64,000 nt of DNA from Monomorium pharaonis (Eukaryota; Arthropoda; Insecta; Hymenoptera; Formicidae). Below, one piece after another: positions 12,301 to 23,432 of this stretch. Within the stretch, counting starts at the first letter, position 1, and every line of letters starts with the position of its first letter. The stretch lies in assembly GCF_013373865.1 (NCBI RefSeq), contig NC_050467.1, positions 27,488,996 through 27,552,995 on the forward strand. The letters run 5' to 3'. The translations under genes were made by a program, and so were the position numbers. The notes below the pieces were generated by a model. The model saw only the letters and a list, made by a program, of their open reading frames with translations, was not told the origin of the DNA and searched no databases.

Positions 12301-14781
12301 GATTCTGGGTGATCGAAACAGAGTCGAGCAATCGTCGTCGGTGGCGATTGATACAAACAACGTAAAAACATTGGGTTTGATATGGCATCCGAACGGAGAC
12401 ATGTTCGAGTTTTCAATCAAGGCGATAGCAAACCCAAGTAAAACCAAACGAGAGGTTTTATCGACAGTTTCGAGATTGTTCGATCCGTTGGGATTGATTA
12501 GTCCAATTTTAATTCGAGTCAAGATAATCATGCAACAAACATGGGCGGCAAATTTAAGTTGGGATGACCCGCTAACAAGTAATCTTCAACGATTATGGGA
12601 TGCGTATGTAAGGGATTTGAATGATGTAAATTCAATTCGAATTCCTCGTAGAGTCATCTTGAATAATTCAATTAGAATTTGTTTACATGCGTTCAGTGAT
12701 GCCTCATTGAAGGCATACGGAGCATGCGTTTATTTGCAGACCATTGACGAGGACGGTAGCGTTAAATCGGCGTTGCTTTGCTCCAAATCACGGGTCTCGC
12801 CGATAAGAAATAAAACAATAACACTTCCCAGACTTGAATTGTGCGGGGCCGTTGCATTGGTTAGACTGGTGAAAAATGTGCGACGAGCTTTAAAAGTTGA
12901 CTTTGATAAAATATATGCATGGACGGATTCCACAATTGTATTGGCGTGGATATCAGGCGATCCGTCTCGTCAGAAAACATTTGTGTCAAATCGAAGTGCA
13001 GAAATACAGTCTAGTCTTCCGTCCGATTGTTGGAGACATGTTCGAAGTAGCGATAATCCCGCCGATCTAATTTCGCGAGGCACAAATCTAAAGGACTTGC
13101 AACAATGTAAACTTTGGTGGGAGGGTCCGAATTGGTTATCAAAATTTGACAATTATGTTGAAAATAAATTAGAATCAATCACTTTATCTCAAGATGAGAC
13201 CGAAATTGTGGAATCCGAGCAAAAATCAGAACTGCAAGTATTAGTGAGTCTCAATGGCGCGGATCGAGCGATTTCGTGTTTGTTGAGTAATTATTCCTCG
13301 TTATCAAAGATTGAGCGTATTTTAGCAATAGTTATGCGGTTTATTTCCAATTGTAAAGCGAGTCAAATAAACCGCAATTATGATTCTATCTCAATTAAAG
13401 AAATACACACCGCCAATCAATTATTAGTTCGCGAGACTCAAACTATTTGCTTCGCAAAGGAATTAGCGGATTTAAAGGCAAATAAACCAATTAGTTCAAG
13501 CAGCAAATTATTATCTCTCAGCCCATTCATTGATGAAACCGGACTCATCAGGGTGGGCGGAAGATTGCAACATTCGATCGCATCGTTCAGGAAGAAGCAT
13601 CCGATTTTGTTACCGTGCGACAGTAGATTTACGCAACTATTATTCGAGCGTGAACATCTCAGATTATTACATGCAGGGCCACAAGCACTATTATACTCGA
13701 TTCGCGAAAGATATTGGACAATTAATGGAAGAGCTTTAGCCAGAAAAATTGTATACAAATGCGTTAACTGCTTTCGTAACAGTCCAAGGTCGCTATCACA
13801 GATAATGGGGCAATTGCCATCAGATCGAGTTAGTCCAAAACGCCCATTTTTTGTGACTGGCATAGATTTCGCGGGGCCAATCACGACTTTGGTGAATCGA
13901 GGCCGCGGTAGGAAAACTAGCAAGTCGTATGTTTCGTTATTTATCTGTTTCACAACTAAATCCATATTGAAGCGGTCAGCGATCTCACTGCGAGCGCGTT
14001 TATAGCGGCACTTAGACGTTTCGTGGGACGTCGAGGATGTCCGCAGCGCATCTACAGCGATAATGCGACTAATTTTGTCGGCGCAAAAAATGAAATCAAA
14101 GAAATTCAAGAGTTTATCAAGTCAAACGTTAGGAACATTAGCGATGAATTTTGCATACCTAATAACATCGAGTGGAAGTTTATTCCACCTGCATCCCCTC
14201 ATATGAGGGGGCTGTGGGAAGCCGGAATTAAGTCATGTAAATTCCATTTAAAACGAATTATAGGCGGTAGTTTATTAACCTTTGAAGAATTAAGCACTGT
14301 GTTAATACAAATCGAAGCTTGTTTGAACTCCCGACCGATTTGTCAACTGCCATCCACACCAATGGACTTACAACCATTGACGCCGGGACATTTTATCATC
14401 GGGGAACCGTTGATAGCAGTACCAGAGGTGGATCTGAGCGACACAGCAATAAACAGACTCAGCAGATGGCAATTAATTCAAAGGATTGCACAAAACTTTT
14501 GGAAAAGATGGAGCGCCGAATATTTAACATCACTTCAAGGAAAAACAAAATGGAAAAGAAAAACGCCAAATTTGTTGGTCGGTGACATTGTTTTGGTTCA
14601 GGACAATAATCTACCACCATTAAAGTGGAAATTAGGCAAGGTAGTTGAAGCGCAAGCCGGCGCAGACGGCAACGTTCGCGTCGTGACTTAAAAGACCGCG
14701 AGTGGAGTTTGTAAGCGAGCGATTAATAAACTTTGTAAACTTCCAATATCCGATGAACTTGATGTAATCAATGACGAATAA
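9323..14781 (+). pseudogene. BEL/Pao gag-pol with two nonsense codons and one frameshift
   Basis: Start chosen at ATG 9323 after the leader. Order of parts: gag (DUF1759-like, with LPVFSGHMEEWKRYADTF near 9835), two or more zinc knuckles (CYFCQGPHLIYTC and CINCLRNDHFVARC, 10485-10670), a retropepsin of the DUF1758 type (LLDSASETNFI near 10920), reverse transcriptase with YVDDILTG (near 12175), RNase H (SDASLKAYGACVY, WTDSTIVLAW), integrase zinc-binding region (HLRLLHAGPQ, CVNCF) and integrase core (GIDFAGP, YSDNATNF, PHMRGLWEAG), then the C-terminal DUF5641 region. Lesions: TAA at 9695-9697 in gag with the same frame continuing; a net one-base frame change at about 13960-13975 in the integrase between its first and second catalytic Asp; TAA at 14689-14691, after which about 30 residues continue in frame to 14781. 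As it stands it cannot make the complete polyprotein. Lesions could also be assembly errors. Confidence 0.9.
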
Positions 14782-14809
14782 CAGTGTTTATTTAATTAAT
14801 TGACATTAA

Positions 14810-14822
14810 TTGGTGGGCGGAA
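14810..14822 (+). other. Polypurine tract of the BEL/Pao element
   Basis: The purine-rich stretch GGTGGGCGGAA directly precedes the 3' LTR, where plus-strand priming is expected. Confidence 0.6.
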
Positions 14823-15101
14823 TGTATAGAAGCGAAGGAAAGACGTGATCACAGCATGATCTAGAAACGTAAGTTGCGTGCTACCGGAGACAATATGTTC
14901 AACGACGAACAGGAAAAGCTTGGGAGTCAGTCGCAAACAAGCATTGACACGGTCGAAACTATCCGTGTGACGAGCCGACCAATATAACTGCGAATATTAT
15001 AATACAGTCCACTAAAGAATAAAGACATTTACTTAATACATTAGTTCTTCGCATTTTCAATTATCGGACCATTCTCGCGCTATTCGATTTTGCAATAAAC
15101 A
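14823..15101 (+). repeat. 3' LTR of the BEL/Pao element
   Basis: 279 bp, matching the 5' LTR except at one site. Followed by the AATAT duplication. Confidence 0.95.
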
Positions 15102-15106
15102 AATAT

Positions 15107-15309
15107 TGTGCGCCTAAATCTTTGTGTCAATTTTTGTCGAATATTGTAAACTGTAACAAAACAATTTTATTGATGTATAAATTCAGATGGTTGAGGATCG
15201 TCCAGTACATTGGCCTCGGCCGCACTCTGGATCGTCCTCAAAAATGTATAAACTATGTGATATTCATTTAAAAAGTAAACGTTATTATTAAATAGCTAGA
15301 TATTAAAAG
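15107..15309. other. Unique DNA with one short hairpin
   Basis: Continues the host sequence interrupted by the BEL element. A stem formed by GAGGATCGTCCAG and CTGGATCGTCCTC lies at about 15194-15240. No gene seen. Confidence 0.5.
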
Positions 15310-16075
15310 CTATAGACCAAAACTACGATACATAGGGATACTCACCAAAGCTGAAAATACTAACAGTAAACGACTTGCGGAAATATTCACCAAACTGAAA
15401 AAAATGTTTGAAGCAATTAATAATATTTCGCAACCTGCGGAGATATTTACCAAAGCTGAAAATAATGTTTGAAGCAATTCATAATATTTCACGACATACG
15501 GGGATACTTACCAAAGCTGAAAATAATGTTTAAAGCAATTGATAATATTTCACGACATGCGGGTATACTTATCAAAGCTAGAAATAATGTTTAAAGCTAA
15601 TAATAATATTTCACGACATGCGGGATAGTCACCAAGTTGGAAATAATGTTAAAAGCAATTAAGAATATTCGACGTCATGCCGGGATATTTACCAAAACTA
15701 GAAATAATGTTTAAAGCTAATAATAATATTTTACGACATGCGGAATAGTCACCAAGTTGGAAATAATGTTAAAAACAATTAATAATATTCCACGACATGC
15801 GGGGATACTTACCAAAGTTGAAAATAATGTTTAAAGCTAATAATAACATTTCACGACATGCGGGATAGTCACCAAATTGGAAATAATGTTAAATGCAATT
15901 GATAATATTTCACGACATGCGGAATAGTCACCAAGTTGGAAATAATGTTAAAAACAATTAAATACTTACCAAAGCTGGATATAATGTTTAAAGCAATTGA
16001 TAATAATTCACGACATGCGGGGATACTTATCAAAGCTAGAAATAGAGATGGAAAAAGTTTACAATGTACGACATG
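15310..16075 (+). repeat. 60-bp satellite array (cassette 1)
   Basis: About 13 diverged units of roughly 60 bp, each with ACCAAAGCTGGAAATAATG, AAAGCAATTAATAAT and CACGACATGCGGG. The same family recurs at 17.84-18.29, 20.16-21.15, 32.65-32.93 and, as a variant, 46.80-47.22 kb. Confidence 0.9.
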
Positions 16076-16079
16076 CGAA

Positions 16080-16500
16080 ATAAAAAATTTTCAAGGGTTT
16101 AGAAATTTGCACCGGCCAAACGGTAAGAGATACGGGGTTGTCCAAGAGGACCAAAGTTGTTCCCCTCGTCGCGTTGTACCAAGATGGATACCTAGACTCT
16201 AAAACCTACAAAGCGCAGACCTGGTGAAACGCGGAAACTTACCAGGAACGTTGTCTACGGGAACGACGACACCGGGGATGGATAGAGCTTGTCGAGTACC
16301 TAGAGGATCGATACTTAGACTCCAAGACCTATGGAACGCTGACCTGGTAACGTCGAGAAACTGACCAGGAACGTCTTTTACGGGGACAACGACACCGGGA
16401 GGTGATAGCTCTCGTCGAGTACGTCCGAAAAGGTCCTCTCCCCCGAATTCGTATCTCCGAGCCTTCGTGGTCAAACGAGAGCTCCACTGGTCACTTCGTT
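16080..16500 (+). repeat. 134-bp-type unit followed by 123-bp satellite units (cassette 1)
   Basis: One GCCAAACGGTAAGAGATACG unit leads into diverged copies of a 123-bp unit containing ACCTGGTGAAGCGCGGAAAC and GACACCGGGGATGGATAGAG. The minus strand is open through them (16199-16552). Confidence 0.8.
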
Positions 16501-16539
16501 GAGCGCTCCCATGCAGAGAGGTAAAGCTCCGCGCTCCAG

Positions 16540-17030
16540 AGAGATACCCCAAAACCGACCTTCAAAGTCCCGTAACTCGCGAACGGTTAGAGATACGAGG
16601 TTCGAGCAAAGGACCTTTTTCGTAGATCTCGACGAGATCTTTCGAACGGGACCACGAGCGATCTCGTATCTCCAACCGTTTAAAAGTTACGGTATTTTGA
16701 AGTAAAAATTTTTATTTTTTTACCGTACCTCGCAAACGATTGAAGCTACGAGGTTCGCGCCAGATCCATTTTGTAGATCTCGACGAGATTTTTCGAACGG
16801 GATTACAAGAAAACTCGTATCTCCAACCGTTTGAAAGTTGCGGGATTTTGAAGTAAAAATTTTCTATTTTTCTCGGTACCTCGCAAACGATTGAAGCTAC
16901 GAGGTTTGCACAAGGTCTCTTTTGTACATCTCGACGAGATGTTTCGAACGAGACCACGAGCGAACTCGTATCTCCAACCCGTTTGCAAGTAACGGTATTT
17001 TTTATGTAAAAGTTTTAATTCTTTGTACTA
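16540..17030 (+). repeat. Palindromic 150-bp satellite, about three units (cassette 1)
   Basis: Each unit reads CGAACGGTTAGAGATACGAG, an inner palindrome AGATCTCGACGAGATCT and then CTCGTATCTCCAACCG, which is the reverse complement of the start with one mismatch. Units end in TTTTGAAGTAAAAATTT. It lies just upstream of the first exon of gene C copy 1. Confidence 0.85.
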
Positions 17031-17087
17031 AGAGATATATTGCCAACCGACTGTAATTATTTATCAATAAAAACTGACGTGTTACAG

Positions 17088-17219
17088 CAACAGCAGCAGC
17101 AGCGACAACAACAGCAGCAGCAATAGCGGCAGCAATAGCGCAGCAGCAGCAGCAGCAGCAGCAGCAATAGCAATAGCGGCAACAACAGCACAGCAGCAAC
17201 AGCGGCAGCAAAACCAATT
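17088..17219 (+). other. CAG-rich 5' exon of gene C copy 1 (probably untranslated)
   Basis: Acceptor GTGTTACAG precedes it and donor GTAAGTATT follows. The sequence is CAG/CAA/AGC triplets. Two of the three frames hit TAG; the third would hit a stop on joining the next exon, so I treat it as leader. The same exon, with conserved borders, occurs at 19384-19468 and 45296-45387. Confidence 0.55.
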
Positions 17220-17283
17220 GTAAGTATTATTGGTAAGTATAAATGTTTCGCGTGTATAATGTAACATTCTTGGGTTGTTTCAG

Positions 17284-17691
17284 ATGACAATTCATCCTTC
17301 GGGCCGTCCAGTGAAGAAGATTCTGGCGTACTGGATGCTCGACGAAGAAGACGTCGAGCATCCAGACGCTGACATGGACGTAGATGATAATGGTACGTGT
17401 CGTGTGTGTGTGTGTTTTATGGCTTATTTTTTTGTAACAAATTTTTTTTTGTCGTTAGCAACAAGTCCAGATGAGTCGGATATATCCGACAATACAGAAC
17501 AATTTTTAGATTCCCTCCCCAACTATGCGCGCCGCGAGGTTCTTTGGGACCTCGCGGACCAAAGAAGAAGAAGGGCGAGAAGCCAACAAGCAAAAGAAGA
17601 GAGAGAGAAGAGGAGAGAGAGAGGGAGCGGGAGGAGGAGGAGGAGAGAGCGGCCGAGGAAGCGGCAAATGTATAATTATAAAAAAAAATAA
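17284..17691 (+). CDS. Gene C copy 1: small charged protein of unknown function
   Basis: Exons 17284-17392 and 17459-17691 join in phase 1 (donor AATG|GTACGT, acceptor CGTTAG) to give 113 residues. The ATG follows an acceptor (TTTCAG|ATG). The N-terminus MTIHPSGRPVKKILAYWMLD, then an acidic linker, then SPDESD and LPNYARREVLWDLAD are shared with the copies at 19534 and 45477. The tail is a run of Arg, Glu and Lys. In this copy the tail has slipped frame within the GAGAGA tract and ends basic (about RPRKRQMYNYKKK), while the other two end in acidic repeats. The 66-bp intron is GT-rich. I recognise no family; a nuclear or coiled-coil protein is a guess. The gene sits after palindromic satellite and before a structured element. 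Confidence 0.65.
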   Translation: MTIHPSGRPVKKILAYWMLDEEDVEHPDADMDVDDNGTCRVCVCFMAYFFVTNFFLSLATSPDESDISDNTEQFLDSLPNYARREVLWDLADQRRRRARSQQAKEEREKRRERGSGRRRRRERPRKRQMYNYKKK

Positions 17692-17701
17692 AAAAAAATT
17701 T

Positions 17702-17790
17702 CCCCTTCAATGGCGTGCCACCTTGGCGTGGTGAAGGGGCTCACCGTGTCGCTGGAGACACGGTGCTAAGAGCACGCTCTGGTAATATCG
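17702..17790 (+). ncRNA. Conserved bipartite stem-loop after gene C copy 1
   Basis: Stem 1 pairs CCCCTTCA with TGAAGGGG around an inner CCAC/GTGG stem with loop CTTGGC. Then GCTCA leads to stem 2, CACCGTGTC with GACACGGTG (loop GCTGGA), closed by TGCTAAGAGC. Copies lie at 20013, 46503 and, with different but paired bases, 47259. It may be part of a transcript's 3' region or the 5' end of a mobile element. Function unknown. Confidence 0.6.
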
Positions 17791-17829
17791 CGAAATAGAT
17801 AAGATGGAGAAAAATGTATTTTCTTTAAT

Positions 17830-18290
17830 ACTCAAATACGTTGACGCATCTTTCGTGCTGGAATACCCAAGCTGAAAATAATGTTCCAAGCAAGTTGGAA
17901 CAATTTGCAACATGTTGGAATACTCACCCAAGCAAAAAATAATTTTACAAGCAACTTGAAATCAGTTGCAACGTGCGGGGATATTCACCCAAGCTGAGAA
18001 ATATTGTTACAAACAACTTGGATTAATTTGCAACGTGCTAAAATACTTACCCAAGTTGAAAATTATGTTCCAAGCAACTTGGAATAATTTGCAAAATGCG
18101 GGAATATTCACCCATGCTGAAAATAATGTTACAAACAAGTTGGAATAATTTGCAACGTGCGGGGATATTCATCCGAGCTAAAAATAATGTTTAAAGCAAT
18201 TAATAACATTTCACGACATGCGGGATACTCACCAAAGCTGGAAATAGAGATGAAAAGAGTTTACAATGTACGACATGCGGAATAAAAAAT
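17830..18290 (+). repeat. 60-bp satellite array, variant units (cassette 2)
   Basis: Units read CCCAAGCTGAAAATAATGTT and CAACTTGGAATAATTTGCAA with GTGCGGGGATATTCA. The last units switch to the standard CACGACATGCGGG type. Confidence 0.85.
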
Positions 18291-19010
18291 TTTCAAAAAT
18301 TTAAAAATCTGCACCGGCCAAACGGTGAAAGATACGGGGTTGGCCAAGAGGACCAAAGTTGTTCCTCTCGTCGAGTTGTACCAAGATCGACACCTAAACT
18401 CCGAAACCTACGAAGCGCAGCCCTGGTGAAGCGCGGTAACTTACCGGCGACGTCATCTACGGGAACGGCGACACCGGGGATGGATAAAGCTCGTCGAGTA
18501 ACTAAAGAATGGATACTTAGACTCTGAAACCTACAAAGCGCAGACCTGGTGAAGCGCGGAAACTTACCCGGAACGTCTTCTACGGGAACGACGACACCGG
18601 GGATGGATAGAACTTGTCGAGTAACTAAAGGATGGATACCTAGACTCCGGAATCTACGAAGCGCAGACCTGGTGCAGCGCGGAAACTATCCAGGAACGTC
18701 GTCTACGGAAACGGCGATACCGGGGACGGATAGAACTCGTCGAGTACCTAGAGTATCAACACCTAAACTCCAAGACCTATGAAGCGCTGACCTGGTAACG
18801 TCGAAAAACCCACCAGGAATGTCTTCTACGGAGACAACGACACCGGGAGGTGATAGCCCTCGTCGAGTACGTTTAAAAAGGTCCTCTCCCCGAAATTCGT
18901 ATCTCCGAGCCTTCTTGGTCAAACGAAAGCCCCACTGGTCACTCCGTCGAACGCTAGCACACGGAAAGGTAACGCTCCGCGTCCTCGAGAGCTCTTCGAA
19001 AACGACCTTC
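18290..19010 (+). repeat. 134-bp-type unit and 123-bp satellite array (cassette 2)
   Basis: About four 123-bp units (GCGCAGACCTGGTGAAGCGC, ACGGGAACGGCGACACCGGG) followed by the fixed segment GCCTTCTTGGTCAAACGAAA that precedes the palindromic satellite in every cassette. The minus strand is open across 18686-19012. Confidence 0.85.
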
Positions 19011-19014
19011 AAAA

Positions 19015-19320
19015 TCCTGTAACTCGCGAACGGTTAGAGATACGAGGTTCGAGTAAAGGACCTTTTTCGTAGATCTTGACGAGATCTTTCGAAAGGGACT
19101 ACGAGCGATCTCGTATCTCCAACCGTTTAAAAGTTACGGTATTTTGAAGTAAAAATTTTTATTTGTTCGCGGTACTTTGCAAACGATTGGAGCTACGAGG
19201 TTCGCGCGAGGTCCCTCTCGTAGATCTCGACGAGATCTTTCGAACGGGACCACGAGCGAGCTCGTATCTCCAACTGTTTGCGAGTTACAGTATATTTTAT
19301 GTAAAAATTTTTACTTTTTT
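19015..19320 (+). repeat. Palindromic 150-bp satellite, two units (cassette 2)
   Basis: Same unit as at 16540, ending about 60 bases before the CAG-rich exon. Confidence 0.85.
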
Positions 19321-19383
19321 GTACTAAGAGATATATTGCCAACCGACTGTAGTTATTTATCAATAAAAACTGACGTGTTACAG

Positions 19384-19468
19384 CAACAGCAGCAGCAGCG
19401 ACAATAACAGCAGCAGTAATAGCGGCGATAACAGCGCAGCAGCAACAGCAGCAGCAACAAAATTAATT
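19384..19468 (+). other. CAG-rich 5' exon of gene C copy 2
   Basis: Borders GTGTTACAG| and |GTAAGTATT are identical to those at 17088-17219. Shorter CAG tract. Confidence 0.55.
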
Positions 19469-19533
19469 GTAAGTATTATTGTAGTAAGTTTAATGTTTTG
19501 CGTGTATAATGTAACATTTTTGGGTTGTTTTAG

Positions 19534-19967
19534 ATGACAATTCATCCGTCAGGCCGGCCAGCCAAAAAGATTCTGGCCTACTGGATGGTCGACATCTCGA
19601 ACAAGGACGCGCATCCAGACGCTGACGTGGACGTTGAAAGTGGTACGTGTCTTGTGCGTGTGTTTTGTCTTATTTTTTTTGTAACAAAATTTTTTTTTCT
19701 TTGTCCTTAGGTACAAGTCCGGATGAGTCAGACTTGTCCAAAAATACGGATAGATTTTTAGATTCCCTCCCACACTACGCACGCCGCGAGGTTCTTCGGG
19801 ACCTCGCGGACGAGCGTAGAAGGAGAGCACGGAAAGAACAAGCGGAACAAGAGAGAAGAGAGGAGAGAGAAAGGAAGCAAGAAGAGGAGAGAGCAATGGA
19901 TGAGGAGGAGGAGGTGGAGGAGGAGGAGGAGGAAAGAGCGGCCGAGGAGGAAGCTGCAATAATATAA
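19534..19967 (+). CDS. Gene C copy 2: small charged protein of unknown function
   Basis: Exons 19534-19642 and 19711-19967 (donor GTG|GTACGT, acceptor TCCTTAG) give 121 residues with no lesion. It opens MTIHPSGRPAKKILAYWMVD and has SPDESD and LPHYARREVLRDLADE. The C-terminal half is a long Arg/Glu/Lys run, likely a continuous charged helix, ending in EEEERAAEEEAAII. It is the best preserved of the three copies, with start, splice sites, frame and stop all intact. The intron is 68 bp. It is preceded by a CAG-rich leader exon and followed by the bipartite stem-loop. No family recognised. Confidence 0.7.
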
Positions 19968-20012
19968 AATTATAATATATATATATATATAATATAAAAT
20001 AAAAAAATTTTT

Positions 20013-20104
20013 CCCCTTCGATGGCGTGCTACCTTGACGTGGTGAAGGGGCTCACTGTGTCGCTAGAGACACGGTGTTAAGAGCACGCTCTGGTAATATC
20101 GTGA
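20013..20104 (+). ncRNA. Conserved bipartite stem-loop after gene C copy 2
   Basis: Same fold as at 17702. Substitutions (CTAC for CCAC, CACTGTGTC for CACCGTGTC) keep pairing through G-U pairs. Confidence 0.6.
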
Positions 20105-20139
20105 AACAGATAAAAGAGAGGAAGATGTATTTTCTTTAA

Positions 20140-21150
20140 TACTCGAAAACGTTGACGCATCTTTTGATATCTAGAAACTGCGACGGACCGAGCCACGCGT
20201 GTGGAACAACTTTCGAACCTTTACCCAGCGACGAACGATAATCCACGACACGCGGGAATACTCACCGAAGCTAAAGATAAAATTAGGAGCGAACAACGAT
20301 ATACCGCGACACGCGGGATACACGCAAAAGCAGGAAATAGAGATGAAAGTACTTTACAATAATCCTGAATATGCAAGATACCAAAGCTAGAAGTAAAAGT
20401 ATAAAAGCAAGTAACGATATACTACGACATGCGGGATAATCACCAAAGCTGGAAATAATGTTTGAAGCAAATAATAACATTTAACGACATGCGAAGACAC
20501 TTACCAAAGCTGGAAATAAAGTTTAAAGCAATTAATAATATTTAATAACATGGGGGATAATCATCGAAGCTGGAAATAATGTTTGAAGCAATTAATAACA
20601 TTTAACGACATGCGAAGACACTTACCAAAGCTGGAAATAATGTTTAAAGCAATTATTAATATTTTACGACATGCGGGATAATCACCAAAGCTGGAAATAA
20701 TGTTTGAAGCAAATAATAACATTTAACGACATGCGAAGACACTTACCAAAGCTGGAAATAAAGTTTAAAACAATTAATAATATTTAACAACATGGGGGAT
20801 AATCATCGAAGCTGGAAATAATGTTTGAAGCAATTAATAACATTTAACGACATGCGAAGACACTTACCAAAGCTGGAAATAATGTTTAAAGCAATTAATA
20901 ATATTTTACGACATGCGGGGACATTACCAAAGCTGGAAATAAAGTTTAAAGCAATTAATAATATTTTACGACATGCGGGGACATTACCAAAGCTGGAAAT
21001 AAAGTTTAAAACAATTAATAATATTTAACGACATGGGGGATAATCGTCAAAGCTGGAAATAATGTTTGAAGCAATTAATAACATTTCACGACATGCGGGA
21101 TACTCACCAAAGCTGGAAATAGAGATGAAAAAAATTTACAATGTACGCGT
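20140..21150 (+). repeat. 60-bp satellite array (cassette 3)
   Basis: After a diverged start (20140-20390), about 12 regular units alternate between a GAAGACACTTACC ending and a GGGATAATCACC ending, which indicates dimeric higher-order units. The last unit runs into unique DNA at about 21150. Confidence 0.9.
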
Positions 21151-21620
21151 ATGCAGAGTCAATAATCCGAGTAGCTTTAAACAAATTTTACAATCAACGC
21201 CTCGAGTTACTATTCTTCTTGTGGTATAACGCGCGAGCGACAGCTTTTCGTGCCTGTACAAACTGTTCGATTGTATAAAAGTCTAGCCGCAATCGTCGCA
21301 TTTTTAAACTTCCAAAAAAATAGCGTCCGTCCGTCCGTCCGACCACTCGGTGGTCCACACGTATGTCTATCGTCGCGTCCAAGGGGGGCAGGGATCAGGA
21401 CCCCACGGCTCGTCACTTCCGTGGTATTTTGCGACTCCAAACCCTCCCTGCCCTGTCTGTGATCCGTCGATCACTGTCTGTCGTAGCCTCCTCTCGCTCT
21501 TTCCACGGCGTGCGAACGTGTATCTCTCAACGGCATCTGCGACAAGCGTTACGTTTTTACGTTTTAAAGCCTGGAGGGGAATGAATGATAGTAGTGGGAT
21601 AAATCGTGAGACGACGATAC
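21151..21620. other. Segment duplicated at 32930-33400, with GTCC microsatellite
   Basis: Nearly the same sequence recurs at 32930-33400. It holds a short (CCGT)n run at about 21327 and, on the minus strand, a hairpin motif also found near 63796. On the minus strand it would be the first intron of the acidic gene. Confidence 0.6.
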
Positions 21621-21840
21621 TTACCGCCGTTTCTTGAGCGGAGGCTCCTCTTTTTCCTCTTCCTCTTCCTCCTCCTCTTCCTCCTCCTCCTCCTCGGTAT
21701 CGTCGTCGGCGGCGTCGTACTCGGATATCGACGAGGTGTTGTCGTTGTCATCGTCGTTACCGCCGCCGCCGCCGCCGCCGCCGTCGCCGCTTATCGGCTG
21801 CTGCTGCTCATCTCCGGAACTTGCGAACGTCTCGTCGTCC
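21621..21840 (-). pseudogene. Gene D copy 1, 5'-truncated acidic ORF
   Basis: Encodes VDDETFASSGDEQQQP, a glycine run, an aspartate/asparagine stretch, about 15 glutamates and the ending KEEPPLKKRR. It matches 33398-33709 but lacks that copy's first 30-odd residues and start codon: about 760 bases present at 33595-34358 are missing here. The stop TAA overlaps a perfect GTAAGT donor. The basic tail looks like a nuclear signal (inference). Confidence 0.55.
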
Positions 21841-21989
21841 ACCGCTTTGCGCGCGCGTCAAACTACAGTTGCGTCCATAATCCATCTACTCCGTACGTCT
21901 TTACTAATTTTATTTGCATCCTATCTATACAAGGTTAGGCAAAAGAATCAAAGTATGCCCTATCGTCGAGTTGTATAAAAACAAAGTGA

Positions 21990-22720
21990 ACCAGGTAAAA
22001 GAAATGCAAGAAACAAAATTTTGAAGTTTGAAAATTGGCGCCGCCCAAACGGTAAGAGATACAAGAATCCTCGAGAGGACCAAAGTTGCTCGGCTCGTCG
22101 AGTTCTATAAGGAAAAAATGCGAAAATTCAATAATTGTTTAATTTTTTAAAATTCTCAAAACTTCAACAAATTAGAACGGCCAAACGGTAAGAGATACGA
22201 GGTTCCTTAAGAGGACCAAAGTTTCTCCTCTCGTTGAGTTGTACCAAGATCGACACCTAGACTCCGAAACCTACGAAGCGCAGACCTGGTGCAGCGCGAA
22301 AACTTACCAGGAACGTCGTCTACGGAAACGCCGACACCGGGGATGGATAGAGCTCGTCGAGTAACTATAGGACGGATACCTAGACTCCGGAACCTACGAA
22401 GCGCAGACCTGGTGCAGCGTAAAAACTTACCGGGAACGTCGTTTACGGGAACGGCGATACCGGGGATGGATAGAGCTCGTCGAGTAACTAAAGGATAGAC
22501 ACCTAGACTCGACGACCTATGGAGCGCTGACCTGGTAACGTTAAAAAATCCACAACGACACCGGGAGGTGATAGCCCTCGTCGAGTAAGTCGAAAAAGGG
22601 TCTCTTCCCGAAATTCGTGTACCCAAGCCTTCGTGGTCAAACGAGAGCCCCACTGGTCACTCCGTTGAGCGCTCCCATGCTTAGAGGTAAGCTCCGCGCT
22701 CCCGAGAGATACCCCGAAAC
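21990..22720 (+). repeat. 134-bp-type and 123-bp satellite units (cassette 3)
   Basis: Two GGCCAAACGGTAAGAGATAC units are followed by about three 123-bp units and the fixed segment before the palindromic satellite. An internal deletion near 22547 removes part of the last unit. Confidence 0.85.
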
Positions 22721-22734
22721 CGACCTTCAAAGTC

Positions 22735-23335
22735 CCGTAACTCGCGAACGGTTAGAGATACGAGGTTCGAGTAAAGGACCTTTTTCGTAGATCTTGACGA
22801 GATCTTTCGAACGGGACCACGAGCGATCTCGTATCTCCAACCGTTTAAAAGTTACGGTATTTTGAAGTAAAAATTTTTATTTTTTTACCGTACCTCGCCA
22901 ACTATTGGAGCTACGAGGTTCGCGCGAGGTCCCTCTCGTAGATCTCGACGAGATCTTTCGAACGGGACTACGAGCGAACTTGTATCTCCAACCGTTTGAA
23001 AGTTGCAATATTTTTAAGTAATAATTTCCAATTTTTCGCTGTACCTCGCGAACGACTGGAGCTACGAGGTTCGCGCGAGGTCCCTCTCTCGTAGATCTCT
23101 CGACGAGAGATCTTTCGAACGGGACCGCGAGCGAACTCGTACGTACGCTCCAACCGTTCGAAAATTACGGTATTTCCAAGTGAAAATTTTCATTTCCTCT
23201 CGCGGTATCTCGCCAACGATTAAAGCGTACGAGATTCGCGCGGGGTCCCTCTCGAGGTACGTCTCGACGAGACGCTTCGAACGAGACCGCGAGCGATCTC
23301 GTACGCTCCGACCGTTTCCGAGTCCGCGTTTCCGT
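22735..23335 (+). repeat. Palindromic 150-bp satellite, four units (cassette 3)
   Basis: Same unit as elsewhere. The last unit has gained bases in several palindromic steps (GTACGTACGCTCC, CTCTCGACGAGAGATC), showing local expansion of the palindromes. Confidence 0.85.
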
Positions 23336-23432
23336 TTTAAAAATTTTGTCGCGATTACTTTATTACTAATCCATTTTTTTTTCAACTTACAGATCTGTTC
23401 GAGTAGAGTACATTGAGTAGCATCTAATCGAC

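Larger units (their letters stand above)
8936..15101 (+). mobile_element. BEL/Pao LTR retrotransposon, full length
   Basis: Two 279-bp LTRs bound a 5.6 kb interior. The host site AATAT is duplicated at 8931-8935 and 15102-15106. The interior has a tRNA-Tyr primer site, a gag-pol reading frame in BEL/Pao order and a purine-rich tract before the 3' LTR. The LTRs differ at one base that I can find (T/C near position 9078 against 14965), so insertion is recent. No envelope-type frame is visible between the integrase and the 3' LTR. Confidence 0.95.

Noticed and set aside
15310..16075. Regular repeats that might suggest a CRISPR array
   Set aside because: Units are contiguous 60-bp satellites with no unique spacers, in a eukaryotic genome without cas genes.
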